Assembly (NCBI GenBank): GCA_963734725.1
Contig: CAVTIX010000029.1
Span: forward strand, 62,001 to 126,000
Direction: 5' to 3'
DNA: 64,000 nucleotides
DNA from: DASXKD01 sp963734725
GTDB taxonomy: Bacteria; Actinomycetota; Actinomycetes; Streptosporangiales; Streptosporangiaceae
Position 1 is the first letter of the stretch; each line of letters opens with the position of its first letter. Made by a program: the position numbers and the translations under genes. The notes below the pieces were generated by a model, which was given only the letters and a program-made list of their open reading frames with translations, was not told the DNA's origin and did no database searches. Below, piece by piece: positions 33,883 to 42,949 of this stretch.

Positions 33883-34095
33883 CGAAGGGTGCCGAGATGA
33901 GACACCCCTCTGTTGACCATGGGAGTGGCATGCCGCAGCCGCCGGGCCGGGAGCCGCATCGCTTCGCGCTGCAGCTCCCGGCAGCGAGACTCTGCTATCC
34001 CAGGGGAAATCCCCGGACCCCCGTGCCTCCCGAAGCCAGCGCTGTGCTGGTCGGCGCGCCTTCGGCACGACGTCCCGCGAGGAGGCCATGAAACT

Positions 34096-35049
34096 GTGAG
34101 CGAGGACACCATGGAAGCAGCGCGCGCTCCCGGCGCCATCGCCGTGGCGAACGCACCGGTCAGCTACGGGGCATTCGAGATCACCGTGGGCCACGACCCG
34201 AACGTGCCGGACGGGGTGAGCGTCCTCGACCAGGTGACCGAGGCCGGCTACGCGGGGATCGACCTGGGGCCGGCCGGTTACCTCGGCACGGGGGAGCGGC
34301 TCGGCGAGCTGCTCGCCGAACGGGGCCTCGGCCTGGCCGGCGCGTACCTGGAACTGCCCTACGCCGATGCCGGTGCCCTGGACGAGGCGCTGCCCAGCCT
34401 GGATGAGCTGCTGAGTACGTTCGACGCCGTCCGGGCCCACCTGCCAGGCCCGCCGCCGCGGCCCACCCTGGCCGACGCCGGGAGCCAGGAACGCCGCAGC
34501 CTGCCGTTCCGGTCGGCCGCGGAGCGCTCGCTGGGCCTCGACCGTGACGGCTGGCGCAAATTCGCGAGCGGCCTGGCCCGCGTGGTCGGCCGGTGCCGTG
34601 ACCGTGGCTACGAGCCGACATTCCACCCGGAGACCGGGACCTACGTGGAGGCCCCCTGGGAGGTCGAGGAGGTGCTCGACCGCTCCGACATCGGGCTGTG
34701 CCTGGAGACCGGGCACATGATGCTCGGCGGGGGAGACCCGGTGGCCATGCTCAGGGACTGGGGCGAGCGCGTCAACCACGTGCATCTCAAGGACGCCTCG
34801 CTGTCGGTCCGGGACGGGATCAAGGCCGACCGGGCGCAGGCGACCGAGATCTGGACTCGCGAGGCGTTCTGCACCCTCGGCCAAGGCGACCTGGACGTGG
34901 ACGCCGTGCTGGATGGCCTGCGCGGCATGTCGTTCGGTGGCTGGCTGGTGGTGGAGCAGGACATCCTGCCGCGCAGCGCGGAACGGTTCGCGCGCGCCGC
35001 GCAGGAGCAGCGCCTCAACCGGGCCTTCCTCACCGCGCGGGGGCTGTGA
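34096..35049 (+). CDS. IolE-like sugar isomerase/dehydratase TIM barrel
   Basis: This 317-residue barrel resembles inosose dehydratase (IolE). PTFHPETGTYVE is close to the HPHxGT motif. LCLETGHMMLGGGDPVAML matches the D/E-TGH metal motif, RVNHVHLKDAS supplies the HLKD ligand, and GGWLVVEQDILP gives the last Glu. IolE removes water from 2-keto-myo-inositol. The second His of HPH is Glu here, so the substrate may differ. I used the GTG at 34096 (10 nt after AGGAGG); the ATG at 34111 is an alternative. A 213-bp spacer separates it from the previous gene, unusual in this otherwise tight operon. Confidence 0.8.
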   Translation: MSEDTMEAARAPGAIAVANAPVSYGAFEITVGHDPNVPDGVSVLDQVTEAGYAGIDLGPAGYLGTGERLGELLAERGLGLAGAYLELPYADAGALDEALPSLDELLSTFDAVRAHLPGPPPRPTLADAGSQERRSLPFRSAAERSLGLDRDGWRKFASGLARVVGRCRDRGYEPTFHPETGTYVEAPWEVEEVLDRSDIGLCLETGHMMLGGGDPVAMLRDWGERVNHVHLKDASLSVRDGIKADRAQATEIWTREAFCTLGQGDLDVDAVLDGLRGMSFGGWLVVEQDILPRSAERFARAAQEQRLNRAFLTARGL

Positions 35050-35050
35050 C

Positions 35051-36016
35051 ATGGCGCCGCCGTTCCGGCTCGGGCTCATCGGCGCGGGCCGGATGGGCCG
35101 CACCCACCTGCGCGCGCTGGCCAGCTCGCAGCGGGTGGCGGTGACCGCCATCGCGGAGGTGTCCGAGCAGACCCGCCGCACGGTGCCCGCCGCGGGTGCG
35201 CCGGTGTACCCGGGCATCGCGGAGATGCTCGACGCCGAAACCCTCGACGGGGTGCTGATCGTCGTGCCGACAGACCGGCACTTGCAGGTCATCGCCGAGG
35301 TCGCCGCGCGAGGCCTGCCGATCCTGTGCGAGAAGCCGTGCGGGCTGACCGTGACGCAGACCGAGGCAGCCGTGGCCACGACGCAGGCCGCGGGCCTGCC
35401 GTTCCAGGTGGCCTACTGGCGGCGGTACGTCCCGTCGCTGCGCGCGCTGCGGGAGCGCATCGCGGCCGGTGAGCTCGGCACGGTCCACCTGGTGGCCTGC
35501 TACCAGTGGGACGACCGGCCGCCTTCGGATGAGTTCCGTGCGCACAGCGGTGGCATCTTCGCCGACATGGGCGTGCACGAGTTCGACCAGATGCGCTGGC
35601 TGACCGGGCAGGACATTGTCAGCCTGGCCGCGGTCTCCGCCGGCCTGGTCCCCGGCGGGCTGATCCGGGATGTCCCGGGAGAGGGCCCGCGGCGGACCGC
35701 GGACGTGGACAGCGCACAGGTGATCGCGGAGCTGTCCGGCGGCGGCTGCGGCATCGTCTCGCTGGGCCGCTTTCACCCGGCGGGCGACATGGCCAGGGCC
35801 GAGGCGTTCGGCACGGATGGCACCGCGCGCTGCGACTTCCTCGACCCGGCGGAGGGGGAACGGGCACAGCTTGCCGCGCTGCGCGAGCAGGCGGAGAGCT
35901 TCGCGGACTTCGCATCCGGCGGCCCCTGCACCGGCGCCACCGGGGCCGACGCGATAGCGGCGCTGGACGCGGCGACCCGGGCGTTCGCGGCCGTCCCCGC
36001 GATGTCCGCGACATGA
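35051..36016 (+). CDS. Gfo/Idh/MocA family oxidoreductase (2), IolG-like
   Basis: This is a 321-residue dehydrogenase starting one base after the previous stop. The Rossmann motif is LGLIGAGRMGRTHLRAL, then EKP in ILCEKPCGLT and FQVAYWRRYVPSL. Its catalytic helix GGIFADMGVHEFDQMRWLTG matches the D-x-x-x-H pattern and wording of myo-inositol 2-dehydrogenases. With the IolE-like gene just upstream, this is the best evidence that the operon oxidises and dehydrates an inositol-like or sugar substrate. It is about 15 residues shorter than typical IolG. Confidence 0.85.
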   Translation: MAPPFRLGLIGAGRMGRTHLRALASSQRVAVTAIAEVSEQTRRTVPAAGAPVYPGIAEMLDAETLDGVLIVVPTDRHLQVIAEVAARGLPILCEKPCGLTVTQTEAAVATTQAAGLPFQVAYWRRYVPSLRALRERIAAGELGTVHLVACYQWDDRPPSDEFRAHSGGIFADMGVHEFDQMRWLTGQDIVSLAAVSAGLVPGGLIRDVPGEGPRRTADVDSAQVIAELSGGGCGIVSLGRFHPAGDMARAEAFGTDGTARCDFLDPAEGERAQLAALREQAESFADFASGGPCTGATGADAIAALDAATRAFAAVPAMSAT

Positions 36017-37164
36017 GCCCGGCCCCGGAACTACGGGTCGGGGTTGTCGGCTACGGCGTGATGGGCAAAGCGCACTGCTACGCCTACCGTGTCGCCCCGA
36101 TGCTGCGCAGGCTGCCGGTAACCCCCGTAGTCAGCGTGATCTCCGGGCGGAACGAGGCAGCCGTGGCGGCGGCCGCGGCCGCCTACGGGGTTCCGGAGCA
36201 CACCACCGACTGGCGCGCCCTCGTCGGCCGCGACGACATCGACATCGTGGACATCTGCACGCCACCGGGCACGCACGCGGAGATCGCGGCGGCTGCGGCC
36301 GCCGCGGGCAAGGCCGTCCTCTGCGAGAAGCCGCTGGCGGTGACCTACCCGCAGGCGGCCGCCGCGCTGGCCGCGGTCACCTCGGCCGGGGTGCACCACG
36401 CGGTGAGCTTCAACTACCGGCGGCTGCCCGCGGTGGCCCTGATGCGCCAGATGATCGCCGACGGGGCGATCGGCGAGGTCCGCCTGTGGCGCGCCACCTG
36501 GCTGTCCGATGAGTTCACCGACCCGGCGACCCCGCACGACTGGCGATTCGACGCACATCTGGGCGGGACGACCATCGCGGACCTGGGCAGCCATCTCATC
36601 GACCTGGCGCACTGGCAGGTCGGCGGGATCCGTGCCGTGTGCGCCCAGGCGGAAACGTTCATCAAAGAACGCCCGGCCCCGGGCGGCGGCGCCAGCGCGG
36701 TGACGGTGGATGACGCGGCCAGCGCGCTGCTGCGCTTTGACTGCGGGGCCATCGGCACGATGGAGGTGGCGCGTGCCGCGGTGCGCCGCCCCTGCGACTT
36801 CACGATCGAGGCCAACGGCAGCCACGGCACGCTGGTCTTCGACTACGCGCGCCTCAACGAGCTGCGCTACGGCAGCGCCAGCGACGACCAGCACCTGTAC
36901 GGCATGCGGCGAATTCGCGCCGAGCATCCCAGCCACCCGTACGCCGCCAGCTGGTGGCCGATCGGGCAAGGCGTCGGGTACGGGTCCAGCTTCGTCAACC
37001 AGGTCGCCGACCTGCTCGAGGGCTGGCCGGAGGCGCCGTGGGCGCCCGGCTTCGGCGAAGGGGCCGCGGCGCAGGCGGTGTGCGCGGCCATCGAGGCCTC
37101 GGCGGCGCAGGGCCGGTGGGTCGCGGTCACCGAGGTGACCGGGTCGCCGTCGCCCGCCCGCTAG
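36013..37164 (+). CDS. Gfo/Idh/MocA family oxidoreductase (3)
   Basis: This is a 383-residue dehydrogenase, ATGA-coupled to the previous one. It shows VGVVGYGVMGKAHCYAYRVA, DICTPPGTHAEI, VLCEKPLAVT, VSFNYRRLPAVAL and the catalytic LGGTTIADLGSHLIDLAHW. The C-terminal WWPIGQGVGYGSSFVNQVAD is typical of the larger branch acting on sugars and glycosides. It is the last gene of the operon and is followed at once by a perfect hairpin. The exact substrate is unknown; 3-keto-glycoside formation and cyclitol oxidation are both possible. Confidence 0.87.
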   Translation: MSPAPELRVGVVGYGVMGKAHCYAYRVAPMLRRLPVTPVVSVISGRNEAAVAAAAAAYGVPEHTTDWRALVGRDDIDIVDICTPPGTHAEIAAAAAAAGKAVLCEKPLAVTYPQAAAALAAVTSAGVHHAVSFNYRRLPAVALMRQMIADGAIGEVRLWRATWLSDEFTDPATPHDWRFDAHLGGTTIADLGSHLIDLAHWQVGGIRAVCAQAETFIKERPAPGGGASAVTVDDAASALLRFDCGAIGTMEVARAAVRRPCDFTIEANGSHGTLVFDYARLNELRYGSASDDQHLYGMRRIRAEHPSHPYAASWWPIGQGVGYGSSFVNQVADLLEGWPEAPWAPGFGEGAAAQAVCAAIEASAAQGRWVAVTEVTGSPSPAR

Positions 37165-37182
37165 TCGCGTGGCCAGCAGGAG

Positions 37183-37205
37183 CGTGATAACGCACCGTTA
37201 TCACG
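37183..37205 (+). terminator. Hairpin ending the dehydrogenase operon
   Basis: CGTGATAACG (37183-37192) and CGTTATCACG (37196-37205) are perfect 10-bp arms around a CAC loop, 18 bp after the last stop. The AT-rich symmetric arms could also serve as an operator, but position favours a terminator. Confidence 0.7.
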
Positions 37206-37600
37206 TCTAGCATCCGGGTCCGCCATCCCTGTGACCCTCGTCGTTAGATGGCGGGAGTCTTCGACGCTATCTGACAGGCCGCCGGACGCGAGATGTGACC
37301 TGTTACGGAAAGTGGGCACTCGGCTAGGGACCGACCGGACATGCCACGCATGAGGATTTTTTGACATGGCCGCTGCCCGCGGAATTCTGGCGCTGGGGCA
37401 CGCCGATTATCTGTTCTGGGTGGCGGGTGTGAGCCGTCACCCCGGTGCGGTGCTGCTGTCCTTGCTGTGGCATGGCATGGATTCCGGTGGCGGGGCTTTG
37501 CCCGGCGTTCGCACGGCGCTGGGGACGGGCATCGTCCGGGCCGGTTCGCCCACCAGTGGCAACCGGCAGGACGCGGTGAGCGTCAGCAGAACAAGGTGCC

Positions 37601-38524
37601 TTGCGTCTTGACCGCTGCATCGCGGTCGGGGTGCGCGGCGGTCAGAACGGCACCCTGGCCGAACACTGGAACGGCAAGACCTGGAGTGTCACGCCGACCC
37701 CGCTGTCGCGCATCGAGTCCAGCGAGCTGAGCGAGCTGAACGCAGTGTCCTGCTCCTCGCCGGCCGCGTGCACCGCGGTCGGCGACGGGCTCGCCGCCAC
37801 GCCACCAGCCAAGCAGGTGACCGTGGCCATGCGCTGGAACGGGAAAACCTGGGCCCTGCAGCCCACACCCAACTCACCGACGGCTGAAAATGAGCTGTCC
37901 AGCGTGTCCTGCCCAACAGCGACCGCCTGCACCGCGATCGGTTCCCAGGGGAGCGTCGTCGGCTCCCGGCAGTCCGCGACACTGGCCGCCCACTGGAACG
38001 GGCGGGCGTGGAAACTGCAGCCCGTCCCCGCACCGTCCGGTGGACCCGGCCGGATGCATGCGGTCGCCTGCGCCTCGGCCACTTACTGTGTGGCGGCGGG
38101 AGTCAACTACGCGGCCGGAGTCAACCCGCCGCAGCCAGGGGGCGGCCGTCAGTGGCCCGTATCCGTGGTCTGGGAGGGCAGCATCTGGAAACGGGCGCCG
38201 GTGCCCCACCCCCAGAAGGACACGGAGGGGGCTTACCTGTTCGGGGTGGACTGCAGCGCCGTCACGGCCTGTACCGCGGTCGGCGTGTACACGCCGACCG
38301 CCGCTCAGGGCGGCCCGACCATGGCCGACCGGTGGAACGGCACGTCCTGGACCCTTCAGGATAGTGCGACCCCACCCGGAGACACCGCGGACCTGACATC
38401 GGTGTCCTGCCCGGCCAGCCGGGTCTGCATCGCGGTCGGCAACAGCGGGAAAAACGCAGTGCCCGAACACATGCTGGCTGAACGGTGGAACGGCTCCGCC
38501 TGGGCCCTCACCCCCACCCCGTGA
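37601..38524 (+). CDS. Propeller-repeat protein, probably missing its 5' end
   Basis: The 307-residue ORF holds about five copies of a module of the form SVSC-x-C-AVG followed by a WNGxxW strand (for example SCSSPAACTAVG, MRWNGKTWALQPTPN, DRWNGTSWTLQD). Each module has a cysteine pair, as in secreted actinobacterial propellers. There is no signal peptide and the first codons (MRLDRCIAVGV) begin in mid-module. Just upstream a different frame encodes AVSVSRTRCLAS, which looks like the first half of that module. A frameshift or deletion has therefore probably removed the secreted N-terminus. The start is uncertain. Confidence 0.5.
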   Translation: MRLDRCIAVGVRGGQNGTLAEHWNGKTWSVTPTPLSRIESSELSELNAVSCSSPAACTAVGDGLAATPPAKQVTVAMRWNGKTWALQPTPNSPTAENELSSVSCPTATACTAIGSQGSVVGSRQSATLAAHWNGRAWKLQPVPAPSGGPGRMHAVACASATYCVAAGVNYAAGVNPPQPGGGRQWPVSVVWEGSIWKRAPVPHPQKDTEGAYLFGVDCSAVTACTAVGVYTPTAAQGGPTMADRWNGTSWTLQDSATPPGDTADLTSVSCPASRVCIAVGNSGKNAVPEHMLAERWNGSAWALTPTP

Positions 38525-38910
38525 ACCGCCCGGCGCAGGCGGCGGTTCACGGTGCGGCCCCTTGAGGAGAAAGGTCGCTGATTCAGCGATGGGCGGGGAG
38601 AATGCACCCCACGTCCGCCAGGCTGGCTCGGTACCCGTCCACCCGATGGACTCCAGGACAGCCCCGCAGCACTGATCTCAGACGGCACAGCGAACCTCAG
38701 CGGACTGTCCAGAACGATCTTTCAGGCGCGCCGCTGCCCCATGGCCGACGGGCCCCGATCACAGTGCAATAAGGCGGCTCTTTGCGCGACCACCGCGGAG
38801 GTGGCGACCACCCTCTGCGATCAGTGTCGGGTCTGTCCGACCCCGAATCAGGGCGCCGGCGGGCTGTACCGTCCGCGCGGTCGCGCCGAGCGGGCAGCTA
38901 GCGTGGGAGC
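38525..38910. other. Gene-free stretch
   Basis: About 385 bp between the propeller gene and the methyltransferase. Short open frames exist on both strands but show no recognisable motif, ribosome site or family likeness. No hairpin or repeat stands out. Confidence 0.4.
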
Positions 38911-39576
38911 GTGGCACCGGCGCTAGCGAGATATGACGAGTTCGCCGAGTGGTATCAGCAGTGGATTGGCGACGCGCCGCCACTGATCGCGGCGCAGCCC
39001 GGCCTGCTGCCCGCCGTGGCCGGCGAACGGGTGCTGGACATCGCCTGCGGACAGGGCCGGATGAGCCGTCATCTGGCCCTGCTAGGGGCTGAGGTGGTCG
39101 GGGTGGACATCTCGGCCGCCATGCTCGGTAAAGCCCGTGCCATCGGCCCGGAGGACATCACCTACATCCCTGCCGACGTCACTCGGCAGCCCACCTGGTG
39201 GGACGGGCGGCCGTTCGATGGCTGTGCCTGCGAGCTGGCGCTGATGGACATCGACGACCTGGCCGGCGCCCTGTCCACTGTGACGACGGTGCTGCGCCCG
39301 GGCGGCTGGTTCGTCGCCTCGATCGTGCACCCATGCTTTCCCGGCAGTGCGAGTGGCCGCAGCAGCTGGCCGCTGGGAGAAGGCTATGAGCGCGAGGGCT
39401 GGTGGACCTCGCCGGACCACAATCCCGACGGCGTCCGGATCCGGGTGGGCTCGACGCACCGCAAGCTGTCCACCTTCCTGAACGTCCTGCGTGACGCCGG
39501 GCTAGAAGCCGAGCGCTTCGTCGAGCCGCCAGCACCGGTTCCGACCTACCTGCTGTGGCGGTGCCGCCGCCGCTGA
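38911..39576 (+). CDS. Class I SAM-dependent methyltransferase
   Basis: This 221-residue methyltransferase has motif I VLDIACGQGRMSRHLALLGA (about 38-57), the acidic VVGVDISAAML (about 59-69), YIPADV and the post-motif VTTVLRPGGWFVASIVHP. After strand 5 it carries the WWTSPDHNPDGVRIRVGSTH region common in ubiquinone/biotin-type small-molecule methyltransferases. The GTG at 38911 has GGGAGC upstream. It stands alone, so its substrate is not indicated. Confidence 0.85.
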   Translation: MAPALARYDEFAEWYQQWIGDAPPLIAAQPGLLPAVAGERVLDIACGQGRMSRHLALLGAEVVGVDISAAMLGKARAIGPEDITYIPADVTRQPTWWDGRPFDGCACELALMDIDDLAGALSTVTTVLRPGGWFVASIVHPCFPGSASGRSSWPLGEGYEREGWWTSPDHNPDGVRIRVGSTHRKLSTFLNVLRDAGLEAERFVEPPAPVPTYLLWRCRRR

Positions 39577-39923
39577 CCGGCCGCCTCGCCAGCCCGGACC
39601 GCCTGTCCTTGCCACCGCCAGGCGCGGCACGAACCAGGCCCCGGCCGGCCTGCCATCGGCGGTCGCCTGAACCCGCGGCCGCGCCCGGCCTGCGAACCAG
39701 GCGCAGATCAGCCAATCGTGTGCGCTACAAGTGGCACCGGCTGGCTACCGGAACGCCGAGCCGAACGGGGGTACTTGCGCGCTTAGCCCGACCCGGCTGG
39801 GTCACTGACCGTGACCCGGTCTCAGGCCCCCGGGCCCGCTGCCGGTCGCGGCGTTATTGCCTGCAGAGCGGATGGGTAACCCGGGGGGCATCATGGCGGT
39901 AACTACGGGCGGGAGGGGCAGGC
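39577..39923. other. Gene-free stretch before the membrane protein gene
   Basis: About 345 bp of GC-rich sequence. The small open frames show no family likeness. A strong GGGAGGGG ribosome site at its right end belongs to the gene at 39924. Confidence 0.4.
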
Positions 39924-40424
39924 ATGCTGACCGACTTCTATATCGCGTTCGGGACCGTGTGCTTCACGCTGCTGGGGCTGTGGCTGATCGTGGTGCAGAC
40001 CCGGCACGCCGAGTGGCGCGGGGTGGCCGCTTACCGGCGGCGGGCCTACGGCGTCGCGCTGCACTTTTCCCTGCCCGGGCTGATGAGCCTGCTGGCCTTG
40101 GTGAACCCAGCGAGCATGACGCTGTGGCGGGTGTCGTTTGCGGTCGTGGCCGCCAGCGGGGCGATCGTGTTGTTGTTGGTCCGCGGGTCGCTGCCGGGCA
40201 CGGTAGGCCGGGTGCTCTACCTGGCAGCGGTGGCCTTGTACGCCTTGATCGCGGTGATTGCGGTGGCTCCCGGCCTGGTCACCAGCGCCGGGCTGGCCGC
40301 CCATGCCGTGCAGGCCGAAGCGGTGTTGCTGACCGTCTTGGTGTTCGCCGGCGTGAACGTGGCCTGGCTGCTGCTGTTCGAAGAACCCCGGCCGTCGGCG
40401 CCCCGCCGACCGCCGGCCGGGTGA
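39924..40424 (+). CDS. Integral membrane protein, unknown
   Basis: This is a 166-residue protein with five predicted helices: about 4-24 (FYIAFGTVCFTLLGLWLIVV), 44-62, 68-88 (RVSFAVVAASGAIVLLLV), 95-118 and 128-148. A conserved-looking RHAEWRGVAAYRRRAYGVAL loop follows helix 1, and the C-terminus is a short Pro/Arg tail. Small actinobacterial membrane proteins of this type have no assigned role. The ATG follows GGGAGGGGCAGGC, a strong site. No neighbour suggests a partner. Confidence 0.7.
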   Translation: MLTDFYIAFGTVCFTLLGLWLIVVQTRHAEWRGVAAYRRRAYGVALHFSLPGLMSLLALVNPASMTLWRVSFAVVAASGAIVLLLVRGSLPGTVGRVLYLAAVALYALIAVIAVAPGLVTSAGLAAHAVQAEAVLLTVLVFAGVNVAWLLLFEEPRPSAPRRPPAG

Positions 40425-40738
40425 ACCTGCCAGGCTTTGCGCCGTCACCGGATAATCCCACCGCACCAGCCCGCGTCAAGCCGCCCCGGCGCCGCGGTGG
40501 CTGGTCCACTGCGGCCTGATACCCGCATCCGACCCGTTGACCCAGGTCAACTACGGCTGGGAGGTCCGCAACACCGGCGGCGCGGCCCGGAGGTTCGCGC
40601 TGAGCAGGCCGGAGTCATCCTGCTCGGGCCACCCCACGGGCTCGACGACTAACGTGGCGCGGTTATCGCCGAACGCAGGGCAGGCGCCGCGGGCAATCAA
40701 AGCGGGCCGCGCCCACGTTTGACTGCAGCCGGTCCGGC
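40425..40738. other. Gene-free stretch
   Basis: About 315 bp between the membrane protein stop and the end of the minus-strand cupin gene. No coding signature, hairpin or repeat was recognised. Confidence 0.35.
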
Positions 40739-41137
40739 TCAGACTGCCGCGATCTGCGGGCCAGGCTCCTCACCGGCAAGCCGTACGTCGAAGGGGCCAT
40801 GGAAGAGCAGGACGAACAGGCAGGAGGCATCGCCCGCCGCCTGATGCCGCATCACTTGCCCGGCGGGAAAGTGCGCATACGAACCCGGGCCGATGACGCG
40901 GCCGTTCGCGTCGAGTTGCCCCTCAAGGACGACGATCGTGTGCGCAGCCGTGTGCAGGTGCGGCCGGCCCTTGAGGCCGGCCGGGTACCGGGTGAGGTAG
41001 TGTTCCTCGCCGCCGGGCTCCTCGTAGAGCAGCCGCAAGCCGATCGGCTGGTCGTAGACGGCAGCAGCTGCTGCGGAGGGTTCTTTCAGCTGGAGTGATG
41101 TCAGCTCGTCGATGATGATGGCCGCACCATAGTCCAC
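40739..41137 (-). CDS. Cupin-domain protein
   Basis: This is a 132-residue single cupin. Motif 1 is GRPHLHTAAHTIVVLEG (about 59-75), with His ligands in HLH and a later His; motif 2 is GPGSYAHFPAGQVMRH (about 84-99). The metal set H-H-(E/Q)-H is only partly matched because the usual Glu is replaced in TAAHTI. The function is unknown; such proteins can be sugar isomerases, oxygenases or sensors. The GTG at 41137 follows GGGGCGAGG. It is divergent from the RidA-like gene, a pairing seen where reactive enamine or imine intermediates are handled. Confidence 0.8.
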   Translation of the reverse strand: MDYGAAIIIDELTSLQLKEPSAAAAAVYDQPIGLRLLYEEPGGEEHYLTRYPAGLKGRPHLHTAAHTIVVLEGQLDANGRVIGPGSYAHFPAGQVMRHQAAGDASCLFVLLFHGPFDVRLAGEEPGPQIAAV

Positions 41138-41276
41138 GCCTCGCCCCTTTCTGTGCGCCTGTGCCTGTCCTGCTCCCGCCGACTATGCGCCGTATGGTGA
41201 TAGTAATTTTGCCTTGGTCGGGCGGCGCATACTGCTGCGAACCGAAGCTTCCGATCAGTGTCAAAGGATGACCGTC

Positions 41277-41684
41277 ATGACTGATAGGTTCGCCTTCGTT
41301 AACCCCGAAGGTCTTCACCCCACCTCCGGATACGCTCACCTCACGATCGTCGAAGCCGGCCGCACCGCCCACCTCGCGGGCCTGTGTCCCTTGGACGCCG
41401 ACGAGCAGGTTGTCGGGTTTGGCGACCTCGGCGCCCAGATCGACCAAGTTGTGGCGAACGCCCTGGCGATCTTGTCCGCGGCCGATGCCACGCCGCAGGA
41501 CGTCGTCCGCTCCGTCATTTACGTGGTCTCTGCCGATAGCACCGTCCTGGCAAGCGCCTGGGATCGCCTCAACGCCTCGCAGCTCGCCCCGGCCTTTGCC
41601 ACTGCCAGCACCCTGCTCGGAGTCACTGCGCTGGGCTACACCGGCCAGCTCATCGAAATCGACCTCACCGCCTCACCGCCCTAA
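41277..41684 (+). CDS. RidA/YjgF family protein
   Basis: This is a 135-residue YjgF-fold protein. It shows LHPTSGYAHLTIVEAGRTAHLAGLC in part, then DLGAQIDQVVANALAILSAA, VVRSVIYVVSAD and ATASTLLGVTALGYTGQLIEID. The usual Arg (about residue 105, in R-x-A-V) that stabilises iminopropionate hydrolysis is replaced: the matching segment reads ATASTLLGV. It may therefore be one of the Rid subfamilies without imine deaminase activity. The ATG at 41277 lies 8 nt after AAAGGA; an ATG three codons earlier is less well placed. Confidence 0.85.
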   Translation: MTDRFAFVNPEGLHPTSGYAHLTIVEAGRTAHLAGLCPLDADEQVVGFGDLGAQIDQVVANALAILSAADATPQDVVRSVIYVVSADSTVLASAWDRLNASQLAPAFATASTLLGVTALGYTGQLIEIDLTASPP

Positions 41685-41867
41685 GGCAGCCACCCGCCGG
41701 CCACATCCCACGCCTTCAGCGCCGGGGAAGCGCGACGCCGCGAAGCGCGCCGATCGGCGGTGCGGCGCTCCTCGACGGGATGAACCGCTCGTTACGCGGC
41801 GTGGGTTCAACGCGGGATTCGCGGACCGGGATGTGGAGCGGCAGGCACGAGCGCTGACCCGGGGCGG

Positions 41868-42659
41868 TCACGTTGCTGCAGTGACGTGACCATCGACTCT
41901 GCGCAACCGGCCGTCACGGAGCAAGCCGTCGATGAGCCCGTCTGTCCAGTACCACGGCCAGGAGAACCAGCGTCGCAGTTCCCGTTCGGGCGCGACCACG
42001 GCGGCGCGGACCGCGGCGGCGATCAGGCCGGCCAGGGCCTGGCGCGGATCGGTGAGGCTGGCGCTCGGGACGGGGTGGGCCTGGTCCCAGCGGATCAGCT
42101 CGCTGGAATGCTGGTGCCCTGCCCCGGCGGTGACCTGCAGCGAGCGGGCGATGATCGCACCGCAGCGTTCCAGCGGGGCGCGCAGCGCGTTCAGCTCCTG
42201 CCGCTTGAGCCGCAGCTCTACGCGCAGGTCGTCGATGCTGGCGGGCCCGGCGACCGCGAGATGATCGAGCAGCCGCCGCCAGCCGGGGTCAGCGGCGCGC
42301 ATGCGGGTGATCTCGGCCCGGCAGATCGGGTCGAGCAGGCCTGCCACCTCGCCGGTCATTAGCAGGTTCTTGCCCCGGTGCACCGCGGCGATGAGATAGC
42401 CGTGTTCGCCGAGCTCGCCGAACCACGGCCACTTGGTCGCGGGCCAGGTGGCGAACCCCGGGCTGCCCGGCTTGTACGGATCCTCGTGGCAGGCCTCATA
42501 CAAGCTCGGCAGAGCGCAATCGGCGGTACGCGTCAGCAGGCCCCGGTCGCGCAGGAACGCTTCTGCCTCGGCCAGCGTGCCCAGCGACCGATCGGGAGTC
42601 AGACGGCAGTCGAACAGCCGCCGGTCCAGCAGCGCCCTCAGCAACTCCACAAAGGTCAT
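41868..42659 (-). CDS. AlkZ-related (YcaQ-like) winged-helix protein
   Basis: This is a 263-residue protein resembling the AlkZ-related branch of the YcaQ DNA glycosylases. It shows the entry helices VELLRALLDRRLFDCRL, TKWPWFGELGEHGYLIAAVH, a central winged-helix block (LAVAGPASIDDLRVELRLKR) and a final RRWFSWPWYWTDGLIDGLL. The catalytic QxQ/QxD motif of true crosslink glycosylases is not evident, so activity is doubtful. NCBI-type annotations call this branch AlkZ-related without function. It is a single gene, convergent with RidA. Confidence 0.65.
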   Translation of the reverse strand: MTFVELLRALLDRRLFDCRLTPDRSLGTLAEAEAFLRDRGLLTRTADCALPSLYEACHEDPYKPGSPGFATWPATKWPWFGELGEHGYLIAAVHRGKNLLMTGEVAGLLDPICRAEITRMRAADPGWRRLLDHLAVAGPASIDDLRVELRLKRQELNALRAPLERCGAIIARSLQVTAGAGHQHSSELIRWDQAHPVPSASLTDPRQALAGLIAAAVRAAVVAPERELRRWFSWPWYWTDGLIDGLLRDGRLRRVDGHVTAAT

Positions 42660-42949
42660 CCTCGCGCGACCACCGGGCTACCGCTCACATCCGCCACGCG
42701 CAGAACGGCCACACTCGTGCACCCTTCCCGGACACGCCGGCCCGTCAAGATCGAGCCCATAGCGGCGGCTATTCGCGCAAGTAGCGCTGACCAGGCCCAG
42801 TCACTGAAGGTGATTCGATTTCAGGCGGCCTGCTGCGAGATCGATGCCGAATAGGTGCCCGCGCCGCTGCCGGTGCGGCGCCACGAGATGGAGTCGCAGG
42901 TCATTCGTTCTTGCGCATTCTTGCGCCGTGGAGTATGCAGCAAGGCAGG

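Noticed and set aside
32197..35379. 1,060-codon open frame on the minus strand
   Set aside because: It lies opposite two TIM-barrel genes and a dehydrogenase with clear motifs. Its product is His/Arg/Gln/Pro-rich with no domain, the usual antisense shadow in high-GC DNA.
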